From: Ananas comosus
Taxonomy: Eukaryota > Streptophyta > Magnoliopsida > Poales > Bromeliaceae
Length of the DNA stretch: 64,000 nucleotides
Direction: 5' to 3'
Assembly (NCBI RefSeq): GCF_001540865.1
Contig: NC_033621.1
Location: forward strand, 19,507,389 to 19,571,388
A model generated the notes under the pieces. The model searched no databases. It was not told the DNA's origin and saw only the letters and a list, made by a program, of their open reading frames with translations. Below are positions 22,044 through 36,398 of the stretch, piece by piece (the first letter of the stretch is position 1; every line of letters starts with the position of its first letter). A program made the translations under genes and the position numbers.

Positions 22044-24095
22044 CCAACACATGTCGTGAGTTTCTCTAACACCTTGCTCTTTTTAACTTTTTTTTTTAAT
22101 TTTTTTTTAAATTTTGTGTGTTTGCAACTCTTCAATTCTATGTTATTTTGATGGAGATCCAACTATTTGCTAATTTATTTTTTTTTAAAAAAATTCCTGA
22201 GTAACAATTGATTTCTATGCCCTAAAGATTATTGGATTTATTCCCAATAGAAGGTATGTTCGTTGGATTTGATCAGGGAGCTAGAAATTTTGAAACTTTT
22301 AGAAATTGAGCGATCAAACAGGTCAAATATCATGCTTCTCAATTTTTTTAGGTGCATAAATTTGATTGTGGTTGTGGGTTATATAAGAATTTTTCTAATT
22401 TTTTTGTTGATCTATTGGATGGCCGTGTTTTCCAACACCAGTAGGAGAATCAATAACCATGGTGGAGTATAATTATGTTGATAAAAATGGATCAGTGATA
22501 AATTAGTATATATTTGGAGTTGTGGTAATTTATTGATCTCAAAAGGATTTTTTGGGTTTTTTTTTTTTTTTTGGAGAAAGGGAGAAATTTTAGAGGTTCT
22601 GATTTGATTTTGTGGTGATGTTTAATCATTTTAAGGGGGATAAAGTTAACTTTTTTTTTTTTTCCTTGAATTAATGAATTTGGGAGTTTGAATGACTTGT
22701 TAATATGAGTGTAATAGCATGAGAAGGTCTACAATAACTTAAAAACGTAGAGATATATACGTGTGAAAATTTCTTTTGTAATTCGTTTATGATAACAAAA
22801 TCTTTACCAAAGCCTTTGGTTATTCGTACACACCGTTTAATGATTGTGAAGATTCGAAATTTGAAACCATGGAGACGTGAATTATCGGGAAAATTCACCT
22901 TCTTTCAACTCTTCATCTCCTAGTGCACATCGCGCCAGTTAAGGAACTTGCTTCTTTTTTACATTAGCTTTGGCATGAAAAGTTTCATTTAGATCTTATT
23001 TATTTTTCACCGTCAATCTTCTGTAAAGTGCTTGTGTTCCATTCAGTGCATGCAGCCCTTTTTTTTTTAATGTGTATTTTAATGAAACATATATTTTCTA
23101 TTCTCTTTTCCTTTTTTCCGCTGTAGTTCATCTTAACCTAATTAGAGATCTCACAGTATTTAATTCGTCATGGTCTGAGCTTTTCAATAGAATCTTAAGA
23201 AATGGAGGCTCTAAATTGATGCAATACCTATAGATATGATCCAGTACGAAGAATGCGCTCTTTAACTCGTAGCAGTGAAGACCATTGAAATCTAAGCATA
23301 ACTAAGTTGTAATCTGCATAAATTAAAGTCAAAATAAAGATATATGAATGCAATTAGCTGCATTAGAATATAATCCCAAAAATATAATTTTGATCGCAAA
23401 GCCTATTCTTAGAATTTAAGAATGCTGGGTCTTAGTTCCCATAAAAAAAAAAAAAAATGTGGACCGACATCATAGTTAAGGATAAATTCTGATGGCCGAT
23501 TAAAACTCTTAAAAATGGTAAAAGCTATACTTACTCTGCAGTATAAGCAAAGATAAAGCAATGAAAGAAACATTTTTTCATTTGACCGTCTTTAATGCCG
23601 TTAAATATTGTTTCAATGAAGTATCAATAGCCAGATAATGCCTTCTACCAACTCACAACTGATTCATGCTATTCTTACTCGTACCAATTTTTAGACGCCT
23701 TGTTCTTGGATTTAATTATAGAGTGGTATGTACTTGTGCATGTATTTGTAGCTTTGTTGATAGTAGTTGTACTTACATTATCTGAAAATTCTTCATCCTA
23801 AACTCAGGCATATTCATAGGTGACATTGGAGTGAGATTCTTTTCCCTCTATCTGATGCTCTGTAGATGCTGATATTTTTATTTTTAAGCTAGTAATTTAG
23901 TTACTTTCAGCATCACTTTCTTAATATTAATTATATTTCTCTCCTTTTGTTTTTTTTTTTTTTGGGTAGTTGTTCGTAATCAGCAGAATGGTTTAGAAAC
24001 AGGAGACGTTGAATATACAAGTGTTGACGACTGACTACATAACAGAGGTGGGACTTGAATACAGAAAATATTGAATCGCCTTGTAATATACAATC
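22042..24095 (+). other. Upstream region of the GRAS gene
   Basis: No protein-coding signal. T-rich tracts suggest a leader intron or promoter. A pyrimidine tract followed by AATCAG at 23983 is a plausible 3' splice site 112 bases before the start codon. Confidence 0.35.
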
Positions 24096-26007
24096 ATGTC
24101 TTTAATAAGCTCAGCAGATCCTTCTGCAACTCCCTACGTTGATTCCAATTTCTACGCACGTAGAAACAACGGTGATAGCTCGGGCTTTTCCATGAAAGCA
24201 TTCAATTCAGATGAGCAATTTTTCCATTATGGCCCTGACTTTTCTGGGATTTACAGTCAAAAGTACTTCACTGGTTCTCCCACTGTAGCGAATGTTAATC
24301 CCCTCGTATCCTCGCCTTCAATTGATGAATCTCTGTTCCATCCGATGGCTAATACCCAATCTCCTGCTTATTTGGATCATCCTGATTCATCTCTGAGTTC
24401 CGATGTTTCTCATCAGAGTTCGCATTCCTTATCGGATCATCAAATTCTAGAGAACTCCATAGACTTTCCGGAAGAAGAAATGAGAATAAAGCTCTATGAA
24501 CTCGAGCAGGTGTTGCTGAATGATAATGATGAAATAGAAGAAGAACACTTGGTTATTGAAGATGATTGGTCTGAGCCAATTAAGAACCTCATGCTCACAA
24601 ACTCCCCAAAAGAATCCTCGTCGGACTCAAGCCTGAGCTGTACGGGAGAAGCACGGACACCGAAGCAGCTCCTTTTCGACTGTGCAGCTGCTATAGCAGA
24701 AAACAGAATAGAAGAAGCGGAAATCATTATAACGGAGCTTAGGCAAGCGGTCTCAATACAAGGGGAGCCACATCAAAGGCTTGCGGCTTATTTGGTAGAA
24801 GCCCTTGCAGCGAGGATAGCGTCTTCAGGACGAGGCATTTACAAAGCACTTAAATGCAAAGAACCTCAGGGCAATGATCGACTTGCGGCAATGCAGGTTC
24901 TATTCGAGGTGTGCCCATGCTTTAAATTTGGTTTCATGGCGGCGAATCACGCAATCCTTGAAGCGATTAAAGATGAGGACAGGCTTCACATCATAGACTT
25001 TGATATTAACCAAGCAAGCCAGTACATAACATTGATACAAATGATGCAATCTCTCATGGCTCAAAGGAAAAAGCCTTTTCGCATGAGGATAACTGGAGTG
25101 GACGATTCCGAATCGGTGCGGAGGGCGATCGGAGGGCTGGGAATTGTTGGTAAGCGGCTTGAGAAGTTAGCGGAGGATTGTGGGGTTTTGTTTGAGTTTC
25201 GGGCAGTGGCAGCTAAGATTGGGGACGTGACGCCTGAAATGTTGGATTGCCGGCGTGGCGAGGCCGTGGTCGTGAATTTTGCCTTTCAGCTTCATCACAT
25301 GCCGGATGAGAGCGTGTCAACGGTGAATGAGAGGGACCGGCTTCTGCGAATGGTGAAGGGCCTCAGACCAAAACTTGTGACCATGGTCGAGCAGGATGCA
25401 AACACAAATACTGCGCCATTTTTACCAAGGTTTTGCTCTTTTACAGAAGCTTGTTCCATTCTTTGGGTGAATTACATTTGTTCCACCCCAACTTTATGCG
25501 ATTATAGATCAATATATTGAAGTATAAAGCAAAGATGTTTTCAAAAAAAAATGATATTGGTGAATGACAGGTTTGCGGAGGTTTACAATTATTATTCAGC
25601 CGTCTTCAACTCACTTGATGCAACCCTTCCAAGGGAGAGCGCCGATAGGATAAATGTGGAGAAGCAGTGCCTTGCGCGTGAGATTGTGAACATTGTGGCG
25701 TGCGAAGGCACTGATCGTATAGAGAGGTAATTCTAGATAGATTGTTTACTATTTCCCTTCTCCAAAAAGTCAATTTTGATAAATCATATGACTCTTTTCT
25801 TTCGAAAGATATGAAGCTGCTGGAAAGTGGAGGGCGAGGATGACGATGGCGGGCTTTGTTTCATGCCCATTCAGTTCAAATACTAGTGGAGCTATAAGAG
25901 CACTAGGAAAGTCGTACTACGACTATTTTGCGGTTAAGGAGGAGAACGGCGCGCTTTACTTCGGTTGGGAGGACAAGATTCTGGTCATGGCTTCAGCATG
26001 GAAATGA
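24096..26007 (+). CDS. SCL1: GRAS-family transcription regulator, SCARECROW-LIKE 1 type
   Basis: Nuclear GRAS protein of 562 aa in three exons: 24096-25429, 25571-25726 and 25809-26007. Both introns are GT/AG and split Arg codons in phase. The N-terminus (residues 1-185) is Ser/Asp-rich and low in order, with an acidic patch near 145-160. The GRAS domain starts at about residue 187 ([15 protein letters not shown], first leucine-rich stretch). Next come the VHIID motif as LHIIDFDI (about 297), the second leucine-rich stretch with LRLTG-like RITGVDD, and the PFYRE region ([32 protein letters not shown]). The RVER/SAW end reads KWRARM, then [14 protein letters not shown] just before the stop, so the domain is complete. 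Motif wording ([17 protein letters not shown]) points to the SCL1 branch. The exact biological role of SCL1 is not known from sequence. If intron 1 is retained, the protein ends at 25520 as 474 aa without the SAW motif. Confidence 0.93.
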
Positions 26008-26679
26008 ACCGGTAGAGTTGTCTCTAGTGTTGTGTAAATGTGGATTGAAATTCTAAATTTAAGTTGTACCTAATTACTAACCCAAATTTGACTTGGGTGT
26101 CCTGTTGATTAAGATCCTGAGTTTATTGTACTAATCATAATAATATCTTGTTGTATAAGTTAATGCTTAGGTAATTCCGCGACGAAATCGTGTTGATCTA
26201 GTCTTCTTGAAATGCTTTGTTTGACTAATTCTTTACTTTTCACCTTGGTTGATGTTACTATTATCGAATTATACTGGAAACTTAGTTGATTAAGTTGCGT
26301 AATTAGACACGTCTAATTCGTTTGTTGGTCAGTTTAAGAACCTTGGTATGTCCATAAACTATTTGATGACATTTATAATAAGATTGAAGAGGTTCCCTTA
26401 TTATTTGCGTCATCTTATTGTCTATTTAATGTAAAATTTTGAAATTGCAAGAATATTCTTCTTTCTTGCAGCTTCTACTCATCTAAATTTTCATGCATCA
26501 TGCGTCTCATTCAGGTATTACATATTTCCTGCAGCAGTCCATACCATTTTGTTGATTGGCTGTCTGCTGGTGATAAAAATACCTAAATTTTTCGCTTCTG
26601 TCAGACAAGAAAAAAAATTGCCAGGCACTGGAAAAAAAGATGATGGTACTTTCATCAGCTTTACTGATAATTTTAAGAA
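26008..26679 (+). other. 3' flank of the GRAS gene
   Basis: Probable 3' untranslated region. AATAAT-like signals occur near 26137-26145. No further gene is seen. Confidence 0.4.
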
Positions 26680-27027
26680 AAAAATGTATGAAATTTATCT
26701 GAACTTTAGACTATTTGGATTCAAGTATCTGAACTTTCAAAATTTTAATTTTTATTACCTAGCCTTTCGACTTGTTTGATTTACATTTTTTAACTGCTCT
26801 TTCGGCACACAATTTAAGCCAATTTCTTCTTACTTTATATTATATAAAATATATTAGTTTAATTTGTAAAGATAAACGACGTATTCAAATTTGAAAATTA
26901 AAGTGTCATTAACCGGCTCAAATTAAATAAATTAAAAGGTTAGGTAGCAAAATTAAAATTTTTAAAAATTAGATAGTCAAATCAAAAAGGATGATAGAGG
27001 ACGTAAGTTAATGTACATTTTCACCTG
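26680..27027. mobile_element. MITE with inverted AATTTTAATTTT-type arms
   Basis: The left arm (CAAAATTTTAATTTTTATTACC, shortened here to CAAAATTTTAATTTTTATTA) and the complement of the right arm mirror each other across about 350 bp. A related partial copy lies at 27536-27735. Non-coding. Confidence 0.45.
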
Positions 27028-28749
27028 ATTTTGAATCTATCTTTTACCCCATCTGATTTTTTCTTCAAGTTGGACTTTTTTTTTTTCAGCTGAGGCTGAC
27101 CTTTCTACTACATGAAAGAGCAGGCTGGGTTTACTGACAAGTGTCTTCAGTCAAGTTGGAAACTCTTATTACTGGTGAATTTTGTTACTCAGAAACCATA
27201 AACTTGACCCCTTTAGTTCTAGAACTACTGTAGTTTCTCATTTCTGAGATTAAAGATCCTCAAATTGTTATGTTCTTTTATCAAGTGATTGCAAAGATTT
27301 CGACCAATCCGATTAAGTCTTAATTCTTCGACATCATTAGTGCAAAAGTTCGAAATACTCTGACATATTTCGATCGGATGATTATATCATATATCAGTGT
27401 GCTCTTTGTTTTCGAAAGTAATCTCATCCTATGAAGGGTTATTTCAGTCTAAACTTGTATTTTTTATTTGACTAATCTTTTTAATTTCTTCACCTAAAGC
27501 TCTATACTTTTTAATAAATAAATAATAGTTAAAATTAGAAAATTTACCTGAACTACGGACCATTTTGATTTGTTTACTTAACGTTTCAAAATTTTTGATT
27601 TTATTATCCAACCTTTTAATTTATTTGATTTAAATTAGTCAACGACAATTTAACTTAAAAAATTTAAGTTAATTATTTATTTTAATAAATTTATAGTTAT
27701 GAAAATTGCATGAAATATACTAATAAAATGTGTAAAAATTAACGAAGCATTCAACTGTGGAAATATGGGAACCAAAAAAGAGCACAGTTTGTAGGGAGCT
27801 TATCTAAATCAGATTAAACATTTGAATTGTATGATGAATGCTAAGGCAATAGAAATCTACAGAGAGAGTAGTGAGGAAGATGAGCACTTTGGCTTAATAT
27901 GTCAAATAAAAAGCCAACAGAGAACAAGATATCAAACAAACTAGGCAACTTGTCAAATACACTCCCCAGTAAATTTCTTACTCTTTAGAACAGGGCACTT
28001 ATGTAGTTCTTGGAATCGGCTACGCGGTGCGTAGGCGAAATTCCAAGGAGATAAAAGAGGAAGAATGCATGAGACCATAAACATAAGAGGAGAGGAAAAT
28101 TTCATAGTTATAGTAGGACTCTTAGTCCAAATACAAAGAGGACTTAAATAAGATTAGCACACAAGATTAAAAAAAAAAAAAAAAAAAAAAAATGCCAAAA
28201 CAAATTTCCTACTAGTATAATCAAATGATTCATTCAATGTACAGAAGCACTTGAATGACTATTCATTGTTCTTCTATTTAGTATAAAGAAAACATTCTGG
28301 CTTTCTTACACAAGAAAATTGGGAAAAGTTACACCAAATAATCTGTCGAAACTGAAGATCTAACAGAAGAATGCCTCTAACTTCCAACATTTTACTGCAT
28401 CCCAAGAATCCCCAAACAATTTGTTCTTAAGTTAACTCGCTTTTATGAGGAAAGAGAGATGGATTCCAAAATTGCTAATTTACAACAAGTTGATGGTCAA
28501 CCAGCAGGACTATGCGTAGGAGTTTTCTTCGGTGGGGCATGCGGAAAAACAAGCAGCCCAAAAGAAAGATCATGCTACCAAACCGACATGAATAATCACC
28601 CCGAAACCTCCGGATTATAACTACCTCACAATTTTAGCATGGCCGGTTGGTCCGATCATAAAAGGGATAACTATTCCGCCTTGTGACTTTAATCTCCTGG
28701 AATTGCCCAGATTAACTATTTTGCTGCGCAAGAATGTGTTTTGAAGAAA
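27028..28749. other. Region between the convergent gene ends
   Basis: Holds a partial MITE copy at about 27536-27735 and a poly(A) run at 28170-28191. The part nearest 28749 is probably the 3' untranslated region of the transporter gene on the minus strand. No other gene. Confidence 0.4.
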
Positions 28750-31700
28750 TCAGGATTGAGTTCTTTCGTGCATTTTGGCCTTCGCGAAGAACACACCAGC
28801 TAATAGACCTGTGAGATGAAAAATAAGGAATGACTTTTTAAACGTGTCTTGCAGTTAATGAAAAGAAATATCTTTTTCGACTGGGAGAAGAACGTACCGA
28901 AAAGGATGCTCATCGAATTCTCCATACTAGTTGGGACTTTAAAGAGAAAGATTCCAGCAATGGAGAGAGGAATCTTGTTTAGTGACCCCATAAGGCTGCA
29001 GAAGAAATCAATTGGAACTTCGATATCACCCAGTTATTAAACTTATTATGAAGAGCAATGAAAAAAAAAGGAGGTAGCAGAGAATAACTAGCAAGCCGGA
29101 AATATTTCTTTTATAAGCAAATGACTCGGTTTGAGTTTACAGACGGGCAGTAACATGGTCAATTTATGGGAAACGAATCAGAGAACACAATGTAACAAAC
29201 ATCAGAGACATTGGAGGGCAAACAGAGGCAAAGAATATGATTGCAAAATATTGTGAAGTTTAGTTTGAGTGAAAAATTTAGGGACTAAGTCACAACATCA
29301 CGAAAAACAGGGACTAATCATATATGTAACTATTCTAAATGAGCAAGCAATATAATCTAGCATCTTGGAGGAACCAAGTGACTGCTGAAGAGTTGGAAGT
29401 CAAGTTCACATATCAAAACAAAGAGTTTTTTAGTCTACCTGTATGTAGTAGCACCCGTCTGGTGAAGAAACCACATAGAAGTAAAACTAATTGCGAGTCC
29501 CAAAAACCCGCTGAAAGTGATAACCAACCAGAACATGGGCATCTTCAAAAGAGGCCTGTGAATACACTTGACACATACATAAGCCCAATAAGACAGTAAA
29601 AATAAGTCTCGGTAAATTATGGAATCATCTTCCTGCAATTACGTGCCACTACCCAAGGATCATAACAACTAGATAACCACTACTGATATGTTCTTAATGC
29701 ATAAGTTCCATTTTCAAGTTGTTCAGGATGATTTTTGCTGTCCAATTATGAAAAGTTTCATCATTGACATCGGTTTGAGGTTATACCTTTTTTAGCAGAT
29801 GCTAATATTGCTGCTAAAAACGATGTCAAAAGCACTAGAATACTAATTTGAACAAGGAACTTACGTTTTTGAGAGGTATTCCACTTCATTGAAAGCAAGA
29901 ACAAGAATGAGTCCCAAAGGAAGTGAAAGAGTGTTATTGAGCAAAACCATCGAAAACTCGTTCAGGTTACCAGACTTGGTAACTTGCTTAGCAGTATCCA
30001 TTACTCTCCTCAATGTGAGCTGAAAATAGCATTAGTCATTGGTAAGCTAAAATAGGTGGCAGATGATTTTAAGTAGCACTTGGTAAGCAAACTATTATGA
30101 CACTGCTGGCAAGAACAGTATTGTCTAGTGTAGACATATTTTAGAAATGCCCATGAACAATGAATGCATTTTTTTTTCTGTCTAATAAGGGGGAAAAAAT
30201 GTATTACCGAGTAGGATGCTGTTAGAAAACAATTTACAATCTGCCATGCATAGCCAACTCCATTGAACGAGAGATCGGTAATGCCTCCTGAAATTGCTGA
30301 TATTATCTGCACAGGTATGAAATTTGTAAAATCAGATGGCAGAGTTAAAATTTGCAACAAAGGCAAAGCTAAACTCAGTTCTTTCCTCGAGAATAAGAAT
30401 CTTGATTTGAACAAAGTGCACTAGAATATCAAAGAGCATAAAATATCATGGATGCTGACTAAATGTCGAATGATGGAAAGGAACATCCTTAAAATTTAGA
30501 GTACGATGTTAAATAATTGATTATCCTTCACATCACAAGTTTAAATTTCATCCACAGTTGCAAAAAAGAACTTGCTCATCCAACATCTATTTAACTAGCA
30601 ATGTACCCGCGCTTTGCCCCAGGTGCGATGGCCTTGTTTTTAATTATATTTATAAAATATAGTATATATTTTTATTAAATATATATATTAAATACATATT
30701 TGTATCAACATCTGATTTCAAAACATAAAATTTTGTTACAGATTTTGTCTTTAGGTATTTGATAGTTTAAATTTATATTTTTGAGGTTCCGTAAACTTTC
30801 AAAATTTTCTGAAGCAAAAAGGAAAAGTTTGTAATATGCTTATTTTTACGCCAGGTTGTCTAAAAAAATATATATCCTCTTTTTGTGTTTTTTTAAACTT
30901 TTATTCTTCTAACTCTATTCAGATCATTTTTGTTGACCCATTCAAGCAATATGAAGAATTGAAAATTTATGATAAAATAAAAAGTAGTTACTTGATTCGT
31001 AGGTTTTTAATTAATTGACTTTATAATTTTTTTGAATTTATGAACATGTATTTAATTTTGTAAGAAGTTTCTAAATTTAGCACAATTAAGTACCAAAATA
31101 GTTTGTTCTAAAATTTGGACTTACAATAGATAAATGACAAAAAATGGAGGAGTATTCTAATTGGTTTAATAGTTGGTAGGCAATGAATTAAAGCAATTTA
31201 GAAAAATAGCTCAAAATCCTATATAGTTTAGGATTTAAAATTTTAAATTTTAAAGTTGAAAATTTGGGAATAAATTAAAATTTCGAGATCCAAAATTTGG
31301 AATTTTATAATATAAAACTTTAAAACCCTATCTATATATATAGGTAGGGAGTGAGAGGAGGGGAGGGTTTTGGGGGACGTGTTATCTCCCAAACCCTCCT
31401 TTAATGTAGAAGAAAGAATAGATAGAAATAGATCAGATGCACCGAAGATTTTCCCATACACTATACATATGTCCACAATCAATGGTCTACGGTGCACCGG
31501 GTGTACTGAGTAGTTGAGCCGGACACGTCAAAAAAAGAAGAATACCCCACGCACTTTAGTATATAGTAATAGATTGCTCAACAAGAAGAGAACTTCAGGA
31601 ATATGTAAAAGCATAAGGTGAGTTAAGAAGTGTCTCATGGCTTTCATTTGATCACTGCACATATGCTGTAATCTATATGAGTACTACACAAGCCACAGTA

Positions 31701-32938
31701 ATTGGTCAAAATGTTGGATAAGTTAGATTGAGCATGTTGAGATAGATGAATCATCAATATGACAACAAGGATAGAACATATATATACCTAAGGTACAGAA
31801 AACACGTATATACTTATCTACCTGCTGTGACAATAATAGCATAAATATTGAATCCTCTTTGGCTCGTCTTGAACATTTACAGAAGCATTGTTCAAAAGGG
31901 ACTGTCAGAGAAGCCCGCCAACTATTTTATAGTAAGCTTCATCCCAAATTAAAGCAGAAGCTTCAAATCAGAACTACTATTTTGACAGTACAGAAACCAT
32001 TATAGCTTCCTAGTCCAGAAAGAAGATCTAAACTGTTTGTTTGCCAATGCTTGCTTTTTTCCTTCTCTGGTTTCAGAAGCATGAAAGAAAAGCCAGACCA
32101 AGTAGGCGCTACTTATAATGTTATTTGTCAGCATGGGTTTAGTTTACAACACATTTGAAGTCAATGGGAATTTCATAGAAAGCTGACAAGGGATTCCAGT
32201 GATAACCGGCCATTTTGATTCCTTGGAAAAACTCAATGAATCTAACCCAATGGGGCAACAACAACATAATGAACATGGGAAATTTTGGAACAACTTGAAG
32301 AATAAAGATTTCGTATCAGCAAAGGAAATGTTAGGTGCTTGTAACAATGGTTACTTTGCTCGCAGTAATTGAAGAGATCTCTTAGTTGCTTAAGTGGCTC
32401 CTATCTTGAATCTTTTCCCAAAATCACGGATGCAAATGGGCCAATTATATGCAAATATTCACCAAGGGCACACACGTTCCAATAACCTGGCACTACTAAT
32501 ACTGGTAGCAGGACAGCGTGCCCATCCATCTTAAATTCAAAATATAGCTTCATCAACACTATAGAGTATAGACACACCCATCAAACTATCTTAAGTTAGC
32601 AAATTTCTCCCTCATAGTTAATATATGGATAAGAAAACGGTTAACAGATTCAGTGGAATAAAATAAATCCACTTCTGCTTATGTTCAGTTCTGTGGAATG
32701 ACAAGTACCATTAGAATCAAAGCGGCCCAGACTTTGCCGTCATGATGCTTCTTAAAGAGGTATGTTTCACCGGAAGCAGTAATAACATTGGTAACATTCT
32801 TCAAAACAGTCACCATGGCCACATTGATGTACTTCAAACTGCACATAGCATGGATATTAAATGCAAGAAGCAAAGAAATATAATTCTTGATTCTAGAGAA
32901 TTGCATGTGCATAAAGTGATATATACTATATCAGTGAG

Positions 32939-32969
<31 letters not shown>

Positions 32970-34344
32970 AGATGATTTTAGTCGCACATGAAATAACTTA
33001 AAATTCAATAGGCTGATAACAGAAAATCATCTATTATGTCAAGAAATGATAAGATTCAATAAAGGAACCTTAACACTTGTTGTATTACAACTTAGTGAAA
33101 AGAGAAATTGTTCATAAATAGAAGTGAAAATGGTAAACATAGAGAACTAATCTTTTTTTTTTTTGTAATTTGTATAGAACTCACCTGGATTATAGCCTAG
33201 TTTGAAACATAGACCTTAACTTTAGATATTTTGGTTCTGCTGACCTACTACCAAACTTTTTACAGGACGTTTTAATTTAATTACCTCCTCATCATAACTT
33301 AATTGCTTTTCTTTAACAATTGAAGAAAATATTTTCTCACCTAATGAAATATTCTATTACTTGACAAAAAATTCTATACTCCTCTGAATGGAAAGAATTT
33401 AAGATCTAACAGAACTTGATGGAGTTTTCTTAAATCAAAAGCAGTGAAAGGCTAGGTAGTAAATCAAAATTTTCAGAGTAGAGATAGCCCTTTACAAATG
33501 CGTTGTAATTCAAGTAATGTCTATACACTTTTATCTACGAGAAAGAAACAAAAGGATAACATAACCAACAGGAAATATTTAATGTTTGAGGTATTACCAT
33601 CTGCAAAAATTGGAACCATAAGACCCTAGAATAGCTAAAAATCAAATCCTAGGTTCTCATAATCATGAACGAAAATCTCCATTAGGCAGAAATTATTACT
33701 AGATAACTTGTTTGGACATCCAGACAATCTTAATCTGCTGTTCTCAACAATGTCCTTAAAAGTATGCAACATATACTTGAATGTGGATGATAGGAACAGC
33801 AGATTAAGATTGAAAATCTAGAACATAAGTTCTAATGATTCAGAGGGCTCAAATTTTACTTTCTCAATAACAGACAATCTTCATGAAAATAAGTATAGCG
33901 CATTCTTTCATAAAATTCTATTGAGGAACCCATCAAGTTAGATGACAAAGATAATGTCCACTCGGGTAAAAACTTTCTCCTGAATCATTAAATATAAATA
34001 GCAACAGTAGAACCTACTGGGCATTGTAATAGCCGTCGCAGTCTACACATATTCTATATATATATATATATATATATCCAGTTGCCAAAAGCGAAATAAA
34101 CATACCTAAACATGCTTGTAATGAGCATTCCAACAAATATAGCATTTACTGGCAACCAATCTTTATTAGTTTCCATGTAAATGTTCTGTCGAGATAACCC
34201 AGAAATACTCAAAACGGAGACTATGGTCACTGATACAAAATTCTGCAACAACAAAAATCACAGTCAATGTCATAACATTTGTGTCCCTGAAAAATTATTT
34301 ATTTACATTTATACCCTGTAAAACCTGAATTTCCCAATATATAT

Positions 34345-34385
<41 letters not shown>

Positions 34386-35479
34386 TGGGCTGGTATGCTT
34401 ATGGAAGCACGGAGCCTCCGTGCTTCGAAGTTGTTTTGATGTTCGGTACTTCAAATCGACGATCGTCCGTTAGACTTGATCTAGAGTATTTGAAGTATCT
34501 AGAAAATAAATTTGTGATTTTCGATATCATTTGCCTAGTGATCAAAGGGCTCAAAATCAATAATTTAAACGGCCTGGTGAGCCGGTTGCAAGTTTAACGG
34601 TGTAGAAATATCCAAATCACATAAAATTTTGATAGAAAATTCTTTATACCATATAAAACAAGATCAATAACTTTGATCTAAAATTTTAATGTCATATCAT
34701 CATATTTTGTAAGATTTTTATTTTCAGCCGTTGATTTTGAGCCACTTCGATCACTAGGCAAATAATATTGAAAAATCGCAAAAATTATTTTCTAGATACT
34801 TCAAATACTCTAGATCAAGTCTAACGGAGCCGATCGTCGATTCGAAAGTCTAAACATCGAAAACAAAGTGAAAGCACGGAGCCCTCCGTGCTTCCATAAG
34901 CATCCTAGCCGCACTCATATATATATATATATAGGCTAGGGCTACTATCCTATTAATAGGATAGTAGCACTTGTCCTATCAAATTGTTCTTGATGATAGA
35001 GATTCCGAATCGATGATCGGAGCCGTTGAAGTTGATCTAGAGTATTTGAAATATCTAGAAACTAAATTTCATAAATTTTAAAAATTATTTACATGGTGAT
35101 CAAAGTGTCGTAAAATCGACAATTTTTGACAGCCTATATGAGCCATTTGCTTGTTTAACAGTGTAGAGTAATCCAAATTGCTTGAATTTTTGATAGAAAA
35201 TTCTTTATAATATTTAGATAATGTTTGATAACTCTGATTATAAATTGAGAAAGTCAAACCTCTATTTTAAGAAGGTTATTCATTTAAGACCGTTCATTTT
35301 TCAATTCTTAAGATGAGCTTGATAATGATTTTTAAATATTACAAAATTTGGTTTCTAAACATTTCTAATTGTGTAGATCAATTTCAACGGTGCCGATTAT
35401 CAATTTGAAGTTTCGATCATTCAAATCGACTTGATAGGACAATGTCCTCAATCCTATTAATAGGATAGTAGATGGACTC

Positions 35480-35536
<57 letters not shown>

Positions 35537-36349
35537 CGGCTACTATACTCTTATGACAAGGATTTAAGTGCCCGTCGGCACATGCCGTATCTACCGTACC
35601 ATATCGTGTCAACAAAATATCGGCACGATACAGCACCCATACCGATGGCACAGCTCAAAACCCTCTATTCTTTAAATTAGTTAGTAATTTTTCTCAATAA
35701 AATTCAAAAGGTTTGATAAAAATACATAATAAACAGTTAGAATACTTTGTTATTAAAGAAAATAAATATTTCATGCTATTATATATCGGCACACATGAAT
35801 TTTTTGTGACCCGCATGCATCGGCACGGCCCGACACTATGTCGTACCGTGCCGGCAAGTTTCTGGCACGACCCCGTGCCACGACACTTAAATCCTTATCT
35901 TATGAGTACGATAGTCTTCGTGCTTATAAGTCGTTTTGGATGATAGAACTTCCGAATCAACGATCTATACCATTAAACATGATTTAGAGATTTTAAAAAT
36001 TAAATTTCATAATTTTTCGACATCATTTACCTTATGATCAAAAGATCTCAAAATTGAAGGTTCCCGACCATCTCAAAAGATCTCTATTCACTTTTAGATA
36101 AAGATCAATAACTTCGATCTTAAATTGAAGGTTCCTACTATCCAATTTTAGGATGTTGTTCAATTTTGATCGTTCATTTTATACCCAACTGATGGACTTT
36201 ATTTTAATTTTGAAAAATTATGAAATTCATTTTCTATAAGTTTCAAATGCTCTAGATCATATTTAATAGCGTGGATCATCGATTTGGACGCTCCATCATT
36301 GAAAACAACTTATGAGTACAAAGAGCACTATACTAATAAGAGTATAGTA

Positions 36350-36398
<49 letters not shown>

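Noticed and set aside
30010..30414. A 134-codon minus-strand frame taken as one exon
   Set aside because: Only 30208-30306 matches the transporter; the rest is intron on both sides of clear splice sites.
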